43,645 nucleotides of DNA from Oscillospiraceae bacterium (GCA_017435965.1 JAFSEA010000030.1:1-43645), one strand, 5' to 3'; positions 10,136-21,204 are shown, counted from the first letter of the stretch. Made by a program: numbers and translations. The notes: generated by a model not told the origin, from the sequence alone.

Positions 10136-11101
10136 CTATATCAAGCCGAGTGAACTCAGGGTGAGCTTGCGGGTTCGGTTGAGTTCTGAATTTTTTATAT
10201 CATAGGAGTTGAGATATTCTTTCAAATCCTTCGGGGAAAGACCGAATGTATCCATGCAGACTTTATGAAAATGCGAACTACTTGAAAAACCACATTCATC
10301 TGCCAACTCATAGATGGCTTTATCTTCATACGGAAGCTTTCCGACAACTCTGCGAAGCCGTACAGACGTGAGATATTCATGACAGGTTATTCCGCTGTGT
10401 GCTTTGAAAGAGTCAAGAAAGGTGCTTCGTGACATTGTGGCGTATTTGGCCGCATCGGAAATTGTTATCTTGTCAAAACAGTTGTTTGTTATATACGATA
10501 TTGTTTGATTTATATGCAAGGAACGTTCCTGTAGTGATGATAAATTCTGACCTGAATATGGGGTGTTTATTTTTTTTATGCATAATTCAAGAACTTTTCC
10601 GATGTTTGCAAAAAAACGCCTGGAAAACGCATTATAATCATTTTTTTGAGCATAAAGAAAGTCTAAAAACAGTTCATCAAGATGTTCCTTTTCTTTTCCG
10701 GTAAAGTTCATAAACGGACTTAAATGCATTTTATCAAATAAAGCACAACTGTGATAGGGGGTGAAGAAGGGCAAAATATTTTTCTCAAAAACATCATTTT
10801 TGAAAGAAACTGAAATAACAGTCGTATTTTCTATATCTGAATTTACAGAGTTTATCTGATGAACGGAGAAAGGATAGACTATTGCGAGAGAACCACTGTT
10901 TTGAGTAAGGCGTTGACCGTTAATCGTATGCACATATGAACCCGAAACGGTGTACCATATTTGAGCATAATCGTGATAGTGAAGTTCGCTTATTCTTTTG
11001 TCAACAAGAAGGTCAACGCAAAACGGCTTCAGGGGATTCGGAAAACTGTGCATAGAAATATTCGGCAAAACGCAGGATAATTTAGGTAATAAAACGTTCA
11101 T
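10136..11101 (-). CDS. AraC-family transcriptional regulator 1
   Basis: The protein has 321 aa from the ATG at 11101, preferred over an upstream in-frame ATG at 11155 because AAAGGAGG lies just upstream of 11101 and the upstream start would fall within the -35 element of this gene's own promoter. The N-terminal half is cupin-like, with HYHDYAQIWYTVSG and a Pro/His-containing sensor pattern. The C-terminal about 100 residues carry two helix-turn-helix motifs (ISDAAKYATMSRSTFLDSFKA and the segment AIYELADECGFSSSSHFHKV, ending PKDL.EYL), typical of AraC. It is divergent from the giant lyase 2 operon across about 158 bp, so it most likely activates that operon on sensing a sugar. The ligand is unknown. 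Confidence 0.92.
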   Translation of the reverse strand: MNVLLPKLSCVLPNISMHSFPNPLKPFCVDLLVDKRISELHYHDYAQIWYTVSGSYVHTINGQRLTQNSGSLAIVYPFSVHQINSVNSDIENTTVISVSFKNDVFEKNILPFFTPYHSCALFDKMHLSPFMNFTGKEKEHLDELFLDFLYAQKNDYNAFSRRFFANIGKVLELCIKKINTPYSGQNLSSLQERSLHINQTISYITNNCFDKITISDAAKYATMSRSTFLDSFKAHSGITCHEYLTSVRLRRVVGKLPYEDKAIYELADECGFSSSSHFHKVCMDTFGLSPKDLKEYLNSYDIKNSELNRTRKLTLSSLGLI

Positions 11102-11126
11102 TGAAGCGACCTCCTTTCTGTTTGTT

Positions 11127-11155
11127 ATTATATAATAAACAAAACCTTTTTTCAA
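11127..11155 (-). promoter_or_regulatory. Promoter of AraC regulator 1
   Basis: On the minus strand TTGAAA (11150-11155) and TATAAT (11127-11132) are separated by exactly 17 nt, a near-consensus sigma-A promoter, about 26 nt before the chosen start codon. Confidence 0.75.
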
Positions 11156-11192
11156 GCTGAATTAAATCGGACTTTTTTGCAATTTTTGTTTG

Positions 11193-11222
11193 TTGCTGTG
11201 GTAAGGTAGCATAAGATATAAT
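11193..11222 (+). promoter_or_regulatory. Probable activator-dependent promoter of the giant lyase 2 operon
   Basis: A perfect TATAAT (11217-11222) is preceded by only a weak -35 (TTGCTG, 11193-11198) at 18 nt. The start codon is at 11260 with AGGAGG at 11247-11252. The weak -35 facing a divergent AraC gene suggests AraC activation. Confidence 0.55.
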
Positions 11223-11259
11223 ATAGACAGGGAAGTTTCGTTTATGAGGAGGAAAACTA

Positions 11260-14200
11260 ATGAAAAGAATATTATCAATGATTCTTGCGTGTTGTATGCT
11301 TATGTCAATGCTTCCGCTTTCATATGCAGAAAGTGTGCAAACCGGAAATAAGGTTGTATATGATTTTGAGGATAAGTTTCAGGTAACGGATCCTGCAACA
11401 CCTTATTCTTCGCTGACCTACGACACAAACAATAACCTTTGGGAATATAAAGCCAATTCCAAAGGTTATACAAATATCCTGTCGACGGGGGCTGGGATAA
11501 GAGCACATAAGAGTATTGGTGAGATTGCGCTTATAGCCCAGAATCCGGAAAAAACTGATAATGCAGATAAAGCATATTGGATTGCTTTTGAAATCAATGT
11601 TCCGAAAAAGGGAAATTACAGCCTTTCTGTAAATGCTACTCCTCTTGCATACGGTAAGTCAACATATATCGATACATATTTGTTTAATGAAAACGGCGTA
11701 ACGGAAGTAGAATACGGTATTATTCCAGATAATAAGCTGACAAGTAAAAAATTCAAAGCAGATACCGAAAATGAGACTTTGTCTCTCGGAAAAAAAGAAC
11801 TTGATGCAGGAAAATATTATTTTGTTTTTAGTCCGGCATCTTCAAGAAGCAATTCTTCGGGAAAACTCAACGGATCATTTGTTTATCTGCACAACTTCAC
11901 ACTCGAGGCGGACATAGAGCTTGAAAGTGCGTCTGTTTCACTTCAGGAAAACATCCTTTATCCGGGTGAGTACACAAATGCAAAGGCAAGTGCCAAAAAT
12001 AATATCGGGGAAGATTTGTTGCTTGATGAAGTCGGCGTTGAATTCAAAAGTTCGGATGAATCAGTTGCAATAATCAGTTCCTCCGGAGAAATATATGCGG
12101 TATCGCCCGGAACAACCGAAATTACCGCAACGGTAAGAGCGAGCACAAGTTCCAAAACGAGTGCTCCGCAAGTGCTTACCGTAAAATCAGTCGGACAGGC
12201 GGAGAATATCCCGCAAGAGCTTTCCTTTGATTTTCCGCAGGGTTTTATCTATATAGGACAAGCTGTAGCCGTAAAAATAGCGGACGTGAATGGAAATTAT
12301 CCCGGTGACGGAATAAAGTATACATATAGTATTCAGGATGAAAGTATTATATCCGAGAAAAACGGAACATTCTCCGCAAAAAAGATTGGAAAAACAAAGG
12401 TAGATGTTCTTGCGGAATTTGGAGAAGAAAGAAGAGAATTTACATTTGATGCTGTTGTTGTGGGAGAAAACCTGCTTGTAAGACACGGTGTAGATCATGG
12501 TCAGTTTGAAAACAGCATCTATATGAAGGATGGTTCGGTTTCCGGAGTGACGGATAAAACATCGCTCTGGAACGTTACAAAAAACGGAGCTAGGGATAAC
12601 TTTACATATGAGCTTCTTAAAAATCAGCTTTCACCAACAAAAACAGCGTTTACCAATATTGCAAAAATAAGCTTTGAAGAATCGGTGACTTCAACTCTTG
12701 CATACAACATTCTGCGCCTTCAGGGTCGTACCGGATACTACGCACCGGACAGCACAGACCACAACGGTCTTGTAAATCTCGACCCCAATAAACTATATGA
12801 GCTTACCGGCTATATAAAGAGTGAAAACATAGATGCAGATCCGGTACTTGCAAAAGCTGAACTTTATTATTATACGCTCACGGGACAGAAAGCAACTGCA
12901 CTTAAAAACTATAACAATACGCCGTGGGAGAAAAAAACAGGAGCGCAGGATTGGACGCAGTTTACCGTTCCTGCGGTGTGGCTCAATTGGAATGGATATG
13001 ACGGCATAACAGTTGACCCCCGAGTGGAAATTCAAATGCCGGATGAAGCGAATGGAGACTATTACATTGCAAATCTTCATCTGCATGAGGTATGCTTTGA
13101 TAGTGTTGATTTCCGTCTTGTAGGTACAATTGAAAATCCAAAAACCTACGACACATTCAAAACGTCGTTCAGGGCACTTACAAATACAGGCAATGAAATT
13201 ATTTCCGGAGATACCAATCAGACGATAATTGCGAAATATTCTTCAACAAACGAAAATGTTGCAAGAGTTTCAGAAGACGGCATTATTACCGTTGTGAGTG
13301 ATGGCGAATGTGATATTCTTGCCGAGGTTACGATCAATAACGTAACAAAAACCGGAAGAATTCCTGTGTCTGTTTCGGGACTTGAGGTAATGTTTGAAAA
13401 AGTCAAGGTAACACATCCCGAGACAATTGAGGTCGGAAAAAACGATGCTACGGAAATCAAATGTCTTAATACCGATGGCACGGAGTATTCGGGAGATGAC
13501 CTGACAATATACTATGAGAGCAATACTCCCGGTCTTGCAACAATAGATCAGAATGGAATAATCACAGCTAAAAATCCCGGAAAAGCAGTTTTCTCAATCA
13601 CTGCAAATGTCGGATTATATAATACAAAAACGACTTTTGAAATAATTATAGTTGATAACACCGAGCTTGCAAGTGCCGGTGTTACCGGAGCAGAAAGCAT
13701 AGAAAAGGGCTTTTCAACCAAGCTTTCGGCAGTTGCACTTCACAGCAGCGGAAACACGGCAGATATATCGCAATGTGAAGTTGAGTTTTCGCTTTGTGAT
13801 GAAGCAGATATTGCAATTCTTGAAGTTTTTGAAGATGGAACCGTAACCGGTATATCAGAGGGAACTGCGGATGTTCAGGTAAGTGTAACTCTCAACGGTA
13901 AAACTGTTACAAGTAATCCTTATTCAATTGAGGTCACAGGCGAAAATCCGAAGAGTAAATCCTGGGATTTCCGTGCAAGACCAAATAACTCCTCTGCGCT
14001 TGATGCAACGCTTGAAGCTGATGGCTGGTGTGTAAACCGTGATAAAACTGCGCCGACAAGGGTAACGGCAGCTTTGGGCGGCAACTTTTCGGCAATACGC
14101 TGTTTGAGTTCTTCAATCCAGTTCAGCGCTCCGAAGGCAGACAACACGATAGAGTCCGATCTTGCAATTGATTTTACAGTTGATCACTCCGGCTGGTATC

Positions 14201-17200
14201 AGCCTGTCTTTGTCGGAAGACGTGTAAAGACAGGTAAGGATGCAAATCTCTATATAGATGGAGAATATGCAGGATATTGCAATTTCAAATCGGGTGGAAA
14301 TGACACCGATATACCTGCTACTGTAAAGCTTAATCCGATTTATCTTGAAAAAGGAACACATACTCTTACTCTTCGCGCACAGACGGTAGGATATCTCTAT
14401 CCGATAAGCTTTTCGATAAAGTGGCTTGGTGATGAACCTTTGGAAACGGGCGTTCGCATCATTCCCGAAAAGACCTCGTTTGCAGTTGGAGAGACAATAA
14501 GTTTCGATGTTGTAGCCGACCTTTCCGGAGGTATGACCTATAAATTCGGAAATAATCTTGATGGAAAACTAAATGAGGTAAGAAGCTTTATTGCATCGGT
14601 CTCGGGAGAGGGGACAGCAACTGTATCGGGCTACGACATAACGGCAAAAAAAGCAGGAAAAATTATCCTCTCAGCCGATGTGAAATATAATGAGAAAAAC
14701 TATTCTCGGGAAACAGAACTTGAAATTTCTCCCGAGGGCTTTGCAATCGTCAAGCTTTCTTCTGATGCCCGGGTAATGAAGCCGGATTCCGAGGGCGGTG
14801 TAATCACCGTTTCTGCTCTTAACCATCTTGGCAAGGAAATTCAGCTTGGAGCAAATGATACTGTGGTGTTCTCTACATCCGATGAAACGATCGTAACCGT
14901 TGATGAAAGTGGTTATATGACTCCGGCAGGCAAAGGAACGGCAACGATAAGTGTCGAGGTAACAATTGACGGAGTTGCACAAACAGGATACCTGAATGTA
15001 TCAGTTCGTGACGGCAAAACAAGAAGCACCTATTACACCGAAGAAAGAGTGCTTGCGGCACGGGAAAACATATCCGGGTATGATTGGGCGAAAGAAGAAA
15101 AAGAAACTGCTGTTGATACAGCGGATTATTATCTGCAGTATACAGATGCACTTTATGAAATGATTCCGTCACAGGGAATTCCGAGAAGCTACCATGTAGG
15201 CTATAATGAAGATCCCGATATCCGCATATGCCGATACTGTGGAGCGAATCTCCAGCAATACGGCTCATACCCGTGGTCGGTTAATGCACTTACTCGTCCG
15301 TGGAAGGTTCAATGTCCGGATTGTAAGCGTCTTTTCCCAAGTAACGATTTTGCAAAGCTTTATGAGCTTGGCAAAAACGAACACGGCGAATATGATGTTG
15401 CCCTTGCACACGAGAGAAATGAAAAGCTGCGCATAGAGACAAACGGTGAGGTGGATTATCTTAAAAATACGCTTTACCCTGAATTATATAACCCGTCAAG
15501 TGATTTTTACAACAAGGACCCGCGTACCGGAGATACAATCGACGGAACAAAGTGGGGTGTTGACGATGGTCTTGGATATGATACCGGAAGAGTGTACCCC
15601 AACGGAACACCGGAAGTTCATACCTATATTGCCGCGGCAAATCATTTGTCAATCTGGAAGCATCCGCTTTCAAAACTGGGAAAAGGTGTTGTATTTGATG
15701 CAATCACAAGCTTCCGTGATGCATATGTTTACACAGGCAATGCAAAATACGGAAGAGCAGGTGCAATATTGCTTGACAGAATTGCAGACCTCTATCCTGA
15801 CTATAGTGTAGATGCATTTTATGATGCAAGCTCAGGAGTTGATAAATATCACAACTCGGGCGGAAATGTAGGAAAAATTCTTGGTGCTATATGGGATGCT
15901 ACTTCTTTCACCGGAGAATTTGCAACAGCATATGATGCATTCTTCCCCATGTATGATGATTCTCAGGTTATAAACTATTTGTCCGAGAAAGCAGTAAAAT
16001 ACAGTTACGGCGAAAAACTCATTGAGGATGAAAACGGGCAGATGCAGGTGACAAGCGAAACCGTGCGTCAAAATATTGAAAAGAATTTCCTTGAGGAAGT
16101 CTATTTTGCAATAAAGACATCCACAATCGACGGAAACTTCGGAATGAAGCAAGACACACTTTCCAAGGTCGCTGTGGTTTACGACACAGAACCGTTGACG
16201 AGTGAAATGATTCAATTCATAATGCAATCCGGTGAGAACACAAAAGGCGTTTCGTGTACCGGTGGTAATGTTTTTGCCGAACTTATGAATACAGTTGACC
16301 GTGATGGTTACGGTGATGAATCCTCGTTTGGCTACAACAAAGGATGGCCGCGGGATATTTTGGAAACAGTAAAAACTCTTGCTCTTTATGAGAATGTTTC
16401 CGAGGAGTATAATCTCATAGCAAATCCGAAGTTTGTTAAGATGTTGTCTATGGAAACCGGAGGTCTTGTTGCCGGAATGCGTTGCATCAATCTTGGTGAT
16501 GCAGGTGGTCCGGGACAAATAGGGATAAGCTTTGATTCCGACCTCTTCCTTGCCGCACTCAGCTCGGTTGATAGCTGGAATGCATCGGAAGAATTCAAGG
16601 AGCAACAGCGGATTCTGTATTCGCAGATTTTATATCTCAACAACGGTAATACAACAAAAGATTTGCATTTTGATATCTTCACAAAAGATCCTGAGTCAAT
16701 TCAAAAGGCAATTGATGATATCATCCGCGAACACGGAGAATATGAGCTTGTGAAGAGTGATATCCGCACAGGTTTTGGTCTGGCAATTCTTCAGGATGGC
16801 GTGGACTTCCGTGGTAAGACCCCCTCCTCAAATCTTGATATCACCACCCGTGCACTATGGATGTATTTTGGCGGAGGCACAACCTCACATAAGCATTATG
16901 ATGGATTACAGCTTGGCATTGATGCCTTTGGAATGAATCTGTCGCCCGATCTCGGATATCCTGCCGACACGGGTGCTCAGGGCGGAAAGATTCGTGTTCA
17001 CTGGGTATCTGGAACTGTTTCTCACAATACTGTTGTTGTAAATGATATGCGTCAGGTGAAAGCTTCTTCAGCAGGAAATGTTATGCACTTTGACGATTCC
17101 GGAGAAATCAAGGTAATGGATGTTGATATGCCGGATGTTTATGGGCAGTATGTAGACACTTACAGAAGAACGGTTGTTTCTGTTGATGTTGACGATACCG

Positions 17201-19209
17201 TTTCTTACGCACTCGACTTCTTCCGCATCATAGGCGGAGATGAGCACGTATACAGTTTCCACGCACAGAGCAGAGAGGCAGAAACCGACCTTGATATGTT
17301 CTCTCAGCCTGTCGGAACTTATGCCGGCGCAGATGTTCCTTATGGGGATGACACATATTCCGCTTCGCACGATTCGGGATATAACTACCTCAAAAATGTC
17401 GAACGTGCACAGGCTCCGGGAACAGGAAACTTTACTGTGGACTTTGATATCGAAAAAATGCGTAAGTTCAGTTTTACAGAGCGTGATTGGCATCTGCGAC
17501 TTACAATGCTCAATGACTTTGAACTAAATGAAGTCGCACTTGCAGACGGTGAAGCCCCTGAAAGAGGTGAAAATCCGCCAACATATAAGTATGTGCTTGC
17601 ACGGCGCAGCGGAAAGAATATGAATACGCTGTTTACTACGGTGCTTGAGCCATACATCGGAACAAGTAACATCAAATCCCTCGAGCGTGTAGGTGTAAAA
17701 CGTGCGGATGGCGGTGCAATGAGAAGTGCCGATTCGGTCGCTGCAGTAAAGGTTACACTCAAAAACGGCAGAGTTGATTATGTTGTGTATTCAACGAATA
17801 ACGAAATAACTTATCGCATTGATGATTTGTTTGACTTTTGCGGCTTTGTCGGAGTCTATACTGTTTCGGAAAACGATAGCAGCACATCTTTCAGAAGTTA
17901 TCTCCTTGACGGAACGAAGATAGGAGAAACTGAAACTGAAAGTGCGGCGATAGAAGGAATCGTAAAGAATTTCACAAGAGAGCCTGAGTTTGAAAACTTC
18001 ATTGAAATTAAACTTTCAAACGGAACAGATCCGTCAGAGATCGACACATCTGCTCTTTGCGGAAAGCTTCTCGATATTGAAAACGATGGTTTCCGCAACG
18101 GAGATTATTGGATAAAGAATGCAACGATTGATGGTGATATATTACGACTTGATATCGGTGACGTTACAACTGTCCGAGGATATGTAGATGCTTTCGATTT
18201 CTCAAAGGGATATGTATGCAATATAGAAGAACATCAGAAGGCTCGTATCGCACTTGCGTGTTATGATACTTCAGCACCGGACTTTGCTCCCGTGAAGGAT
18301 ACTACTGTATCTGCAGGAAGCTCAATCACAATTCCTCTTAATGTTTTAAGTCCCGAAGGAAGAAATATAGAACTAATCGGAACAACGATTCCGCGAGGAA
18401 TGAGCATTGACAATGAGAAAATGGAACTTATCTGGAAACCGAGTTCATCTCAGGTTGGCGAAAATCACGTTGCAATAACTGCATCAGACGGAGTTCTGAC
18501 GACAACAGTCCGATTTACAATAACTGTATACGGCTCGACTTCCGGCGGAGGTGGTGGCGGCGGTGCAACCACTCCAACAACACCCTCGGATAAAACGGAG
18601 AATGATAAGGAACCGGAAATCAATGTAGGGGAGGATATCATCCTCCCGCCTGCAGAGTCAGATGCGCACTTCATTGACCTCGGTGCTCACGCCTGGGCGG
18701 AAGATGCAATCAATTCCCTTGCTTCGAGCGGAATAATCCGCGGAACAAGCGAAAACACCTTCTCACCGGGAAGCAATATAACGCGTGCCGATTTTGCAAT
18801 ACTTCTTGTTCGTGCATTCAAACTTGAAAGCGACAATGCTGAGAACTTTACAGATGTTCTTGAAAGTGACTATTTTGCACGTGAGCTTGCAATAGCAAGA
18901 AATAACGGTATTGTAAACGGTGTTGGTGATAATAAGTACGCACCGAGAAACACTATCACCCGTCAGGATATGATGGTAATCGTATACCGTGCACTAAAAA
19001 GTATGGACAAAATCGAAAAACGGAACGACACACAGGTCGTTTCCTACGAGGATTTCGATAAGGTGGCAGACTATGCAAAGGAAGCAGTCTTGACCCTCGT
19101 CGGAGCAGGGATTGTAAACGGAAAGTCCGACCTCATTGCACCGGCCGATTACACTACACGAGCCGAGGTTGCAGTGCTTATAAAACGTATTCTTGACTAT
19201 ATGTCATAA
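11260..19209 (+). CDS. Giant SLH-anchored heparinase II/III-like polysaccharide lyase 2 (2649 aa)
   Basis: AGGAGG is 7 nt before the ATG. Domains: signal peptide 1-23; N-terminal module 28-225, matched by the short protein at 19233; two Ig-like segments to about 405; a CBM4/9-like segment 406-612; three Ig/BIG2-like segments 613-894; a CBM6/35-like segment 895-1062 (SWDFRARPNNSS, then WYQPVFVGRRV and LYIDGEYAGYC); two more Ig-like segments to 1253; heparinase II/III-like region about 1254-2330; He_PIG-type Ig 2343-2428; Gly-rich linker; three SLH repeats 2469-2649. The lyase part has CRYC (1324-1327) and CPDC (1352-1355), GNFGMKQ, SHKHYD with His1877, His1879 and Asp1881, and SHNTVVV (His1922). 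It is the largest of the three and has the most diverse binding modules. It should act at the cell wall on an acidic polysaccharide of unknown identity. Confidence 0.9.
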   Translation: MKRILSMILACCMLMSMLPLSYAESVQTGNKVVYDFEDKFQVTDPATPYSSLTYDTNNNLWEYKANSKGYTNILSTGAGIRAHKSIGEIALIAQNPEKTDNADKAYWIAFEINVPKKGNYSLSVNATPLAYGKSTYIDTYLFNENGVTEVEYGIIPDNKLTSKKFKADTENETLSLGKKELDAGKYYFVFSPASSRSNSSGKLNGSFVYLHNFTLEADIELESASVSLQENILYPGEYTNAKASAKNNIGEDLLLDEVGVEFKSSDESVAIISSSGEIYAVSPGTTEITATVRASTSSKTSAPQVLTVKSVGQAENIPQELSFDFPQGFIYIGQAVAVKIADVNGNYPGDGIKYTYSIQDESIISEKNGTFSAKKIGKTKVDVLAEFGEERREFTFDAVVVGENLLVRHGVDHGQFENSIYMKDGSVSGVTDKTSLWNVTKNGARDNFTYELLKNQLSPTKTAFTNIAKISFEESVTSTLAYNILRLQGRTGYYAPDSTDHNGLVNLDPNKLYELTGYIKSENIDADPVLAKAELYYYTLTGQKATALKNYNNTPWEKKTGAQDWTQFTVPAVWLNWNGYDGITVDPRVEIQMPDEANGDYYIANLHLHEVCFDSVDFRLVGTIENPKTYDTFKTSFRALTNTGNEIISGDTNQTIIAKYSSTNENVARVSEDGIITVVSDGECDILAEVTINNVTKTGRIPVSVSGLEVMFEKVKVTHPETIEVGKNDATEIKCLNTDGTEYSGDDLTIYYESNTPGLATIDQNGIITAKNPGKAVFSITANVGLYNTKTTFEIIIVDNTELASAGVTGAESIEKGFSTKLSAVALHSSGNTADISQCEVEFSLCDEADIAILEVFEDGTVTGISEGTADVQVSVTLNGKTVTSNPYSIEVTGENPKSKSWDFRARPNNSSALDATLEADGWCVNRDKTAPTRVTAALGGNFSAIRCLSSSIQFSAPKADNTIESDLAIDFTVDHSGWYQPVFVGRRVKTGKDANLYIDGEYAGYCNFKSGGNDTDIPATVKLNPIYLEKGTHTLTLRAQTVGYLYPISFSIKWLGDEPLETGVRIIPEKTSFAVGETISFDVVADLSGGMTYKFGNNLDGKLNEVRSFIASVSGEGTATVSGYDITAKKAGKIILSADVKYNEKNYSRETELEISPEGFAIVKLSSDARVMKPDSEGGVITVSALNHLGKEIQLGANDTVVFSTSDETIVTVDESGYMTPAGKGTATISVEVTIDGVAQTGYLNVSVRDGKTRSTYYTEERVLAARENISGYDWAKEEKETAVDTADYYLQYTDALYEMIPSQGIPRSYHVGYNEDPDIRICRYCGANLQQYGSYPWSVNALTRPWKVQCPDCKRLFPSNDFAKLYELGKNEHGEYDVALAHERNEKLRIETNGEVDYLKNTLYPELYNPSSDFYNKDPRTGDTIDGTKWGVDDGLGYDTGRVYPNGTPEVHTYIAAANHLSIWKHPLSKLGKGVVFDAITSFRDAYVYTGNAKYGRAGAILLDRIADLYPDYSVDAFYDASSGVDKYHNSGGNVGKILGAIWDATSFTGEFATAYDAFFPMYDDSQVINYLSEKAVKYSYGEKLIEDENGQMQVTSETVRQNIEKNFLEEVYFAIKTSTIDGNFGMKQDTLSKVAVVYDTEPLTSEMIQFIMQSGENTKGVSCTGGNVFAELMNTVDRDGYGDESSFGYNKGWPRDILETVKTLALYENVSEEYNLIANPKFVKMLSMETGGLVAGMRCINLGDAGGPGQIGISFDSDLFLAALSSVDSWNASEEFKEQQRILYSQILYLNNGNTTKDLHFDIFTKDPESIQKAIDDIIREHGEYELVKSDIRTGFGLAILQDGVDFRGKTPSSNLDITTRALWMYFGGGTTSHKHYDGLQLGIDAFGMNLSPDLGYPADTGAQGGKIRVHWVSGTVSHNTVVVNDMRQVKASSAGNVMHFDDSGEIKVMDVDMPDVYGQYVDTYRRTVVSVDVDDTVSYALDFFRIIGGDEHVYSFHAQSREAETDLDMFSQPVGTYAGADVPYGDDTYSASHDSGYNYLKNVERAQAPGTGNFTVDFDIEKMRKFSFTERDWHLRLTMLNDFELNEVALADGEAPERGENPPTYKYVLARRSGKNMNTLFTTVLEPYIGTSNIKSLERVGVKRADGGAMRSADSVAAVKVTLKNGRVDYVVYSTNNEITYRIDDLFDFCGFVGVYTVSENDSSTSFRSYLLDGTKIGETETESAAIEGIVKNFTREPEFENFIEIKLSNGTDPSEIDTSALCGKLLDIENDGFRNGDYWIKNATIDGDILRLDIGDVTTVRGYVDAFDFSKGYVCNIEEHQKARIALACYDTSAPDFAPVKDTTVSAGSSITIPLNVLSPEGRNIELIGTTIPRGMSIDNEKMELIWKPSSSQVGENHVAITASDGVLTTTVRFTITVYGSTSGGGGGGGATTPTTPSDKTENDKEPEINVGEDIILPPAESDAHFIDLGAHAWAEDAINSLASSGIIRGTSENTFSPGSNITRADFAILLVRAFKLESDNAENFTDVLESDYFARELAIARNNGIVNGVGDNKYAPRNTITRQDMMVIVYRALKSMDKIEKRNDTQVVSYEDFDKVADYAKEAVLTLVGAGIVNGKSDLIAPADYTTRAEVAVLIKRILDYMS

Positions 19210-19232
19210 ATGATAAATGGAGGTTTAAGACA

Positions 19233-21185
19233 ATGAAAAAAGTATTATCAATTTTCCTCGTCCTCACAGTGCTTATTTCGCTCATCCCGACTGTATTCGC
19301 AGCGGACACGGAAACAACAGCCGGAATTAAGGTTGTGTATGATTTTCACAGTGATTTAATTGTTGATGATTTCAATTTGACAGATCTTACATACACAACT
19401 ACAAACGGATTTTGGCAGTTTGAAAAATCTTATAGTGGAAGAGAGGTCATAAATACTTCTTCAGGAACCGGATTCAGAGCAGAAAACGGATACATTAAGA
19501 CAATAGCACAAAATCCAACTTTGTATGAGAATAATCCCACAGGGAAACCGTACTATTGGATTGGTTTAAAAATAAATGTGCCAAAAGCAGGGAATTACAA
19601 TCTGGAAATATTGGCAAACGCTGTAAGCTCCGGAACTGCAACTTGGATTGAAGCGTTTGTATTTAAAGCTGACGGCGTGACCAATATAGAGGATGGTCTT
19701 GTGTCTGACAATAAGCTGACGAGAAAGACAAAATTTAAAGCCGACAAAGTTGATGAAACACACTTGGTAGGAAGCAAAGAGCTTGATGCAGGTGAATATT
19801 ATTTTGTATTCCAACCTGCTACAAACCGAACAGTGAGTGGTAGTCCATCGACCGGCGGATATGTATTTCTGAAAAAACTTACCCTTACCGAAGGTGACGG
19901 CTCTCTTGCAGTACCGGTGATTTCAAGCCTCACGGCAAACGGAAATCAAGTAATTGCAACGGCAGCAAAAATGAGCGACAATACAGATGCAACCGATGTT
20001 ACATATTCATATGCAGTAGCGGATGACGATACAGCTCTTGCAGAAGTTGATGCAAATACCGGCGTTGTAACAGGTCTTGCAGACGGAAATGCTACAATCA
20101 TTGCAACTGCAACAAAGAATGGTCAGTCTTCTTCAAAATCAATTGAAGTACATGTTTTAGGTCCCGTAACAGAACCGGACAACACCCAAAAACTCACCGA
20201 TGCTTTTGCTCACGAAAGCACAACTGAAAATGCAGTAGAAGTTCCGTCTGCAGGTGTAACGGTAAATACATATGTATATGCTGTTGACGGAACAAAGCAG
20301 AACCTTGACAACTCCGTAAAAGTAGCAGCGGGAACAATATGCGAAGTTGATGCGGATAAAATAGAGGGTATGGAAAATTATACCTTCCTTTACTGGGCAA
20401 AAGGTGCTTCAATGGATAAAAAACAAATAGTTTCGGGTTCCTCTGCGTATTCATTTATCCCGACCGTTGAGGCAACACACCTCATCGCAGTATTTGCTCC
20501 GATAAATGCAACAGAAACAGCGAAGGCAGAGTTCTATAACGGAAATGGTCAGCTTCTCCCTGATTATACCATGGAAAACGACAATACAACGATTCCTGCT
20601 CTTCCTTCTATGGCAGGATACGGCGATGCAACTCATTGGGAATTATACGGCGACAACACAAAAACACAGTATAAAGAAGGTGACAGAGTTCCGCTTTCCG
20701 GAAATATGATTTTTGTTGCACAGTATAAAGAACTTGAAGAGGATATCACCATCAATGTAATCGGTGGGTCTTGTGATGCAGATAAGTATAAATACGGTGA
20801 TGTTGTCACCTGCACACCGGAAACGGAAAATAACTTTATGTGCTGGAAAAAGGACGGAGTTATTGTCAGCACAGACACCGAATATACCTTCAATGCATGG
20901 GAATCGTGCGATATTGAGGCAGTATATGGGGAACATATGTTTACCGGTAAGGCAACAAAGCTTCTTATCGATATCTTTAACGATAAGCTCATTATGGCTG
21001 AGTTTATTGGACTTTCAAATTACGGTACTGTGGTTGAAAAGGGTATAATGATCGGAAATAAGCGTTTTGCAATGCAAAAGCCCTTCGCAACTCAATTCAC
21101 ACTTGCGGCAGATACCGCATCGGAAGCGGAGACTGCCGTGGCTTATGCAATATTTGACGACGGCACGATGATAACAGACAAATAA
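19233..21185 (+). CDS. Short secreted protein, partner of giant lyase 2 (650 aa)
   Basis: It starts 23 bp after giant lyase 2 with TGGAGG upstream, so it is co-transcribed. Signal peptide 1-23 (cut after TVFA). Residues 28-225 match the N-terminal module of giant lyase 2: KVVYDF, YWI.L/FEINVPK.GNY, DNKLT..KFKAD and KELDAG.YYFVF occur in both. Residues 225-310 are a BIG2/Ig-like domain (VDANTGVVTGLADGNATIIA). Residues 311-560 hold beta-repeat-like segments with FLYWAKG, AEFYNGNGQLLP and CWKKDG.IVS.DTEYTF. Residues 560-650 are a terminal domain (MAEFIGL...VVEKGIMIG) also found in the proteins at 1 and 24744. No SLH or sortase signal is seen. It probably diffuses or binds glycan or surface non-covalently. 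No catalytic motif was recognised. Confidence 0.85.
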   Translation: MKKVLSIFLVLTVLISLIPTVFAADTETTAGIKVVYDFHSDLIVDDFNLTDLTYTTTNGFWQFEKSYSGREVINTSSGTGFRAENGYIKTIAQNPTLYENNPTGKPYYWIGLKINVPKAGNYNLEILANAVSSGTATWIEAFVFKADGVTNIEDGLVSDNKLTRKTKFKADKVDETHLVGSKELDAGEYYFVFQPATNRTVSGSPSTGGYVFLKKLTLTEGDGSLAVPVISSLTANGNQVIATAAKMSDNTDATDVTYSYAVADDDTALAEVDANTGVVTGLADGNATIIATATKNGQSSSKSIEVHVLGPVTEPDNTQKLTDAFAHESTTENAVEVPSAGVTVNTYVYAVDGTKQNLDNSVKVAAGTICEVDADKIEGMENYTFLYWAKGASMDKKQIVSGSSAYSFIPTVEATHLIAVFAPINATETAKAEFYNGNGQLLPDYTMENDNTTIPALPSMAGYGDATHWELYGDNTKTQYKEGDRVPLSGNMIFVAQYKELEEDITINVIGGSCDADKYKYGDVVTCTPETENNFMCWKKDGVIVSTDTEYTFNAWESCDIEAVYGEHMFTGKATKLLIDIFNDKLIMAEFIGLSNYGTVVEKGIMIGNKRFAMQKPFATQFTLAADTASEAETAVAYAIFDDGTMITDK

Positions 21186-21204
21186 GTTAAAAAAGCACAG
21201 GCGG

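Noticed and set aside
15832..16605. 257-aa minus-strand open frame inside giant lyase 2
   Set aside because: It is antisense to the conserved heparinase-like coding region, has no family signature or ribosome binding site, and its composition looks like a shadow of the plus-strand codon pattern.
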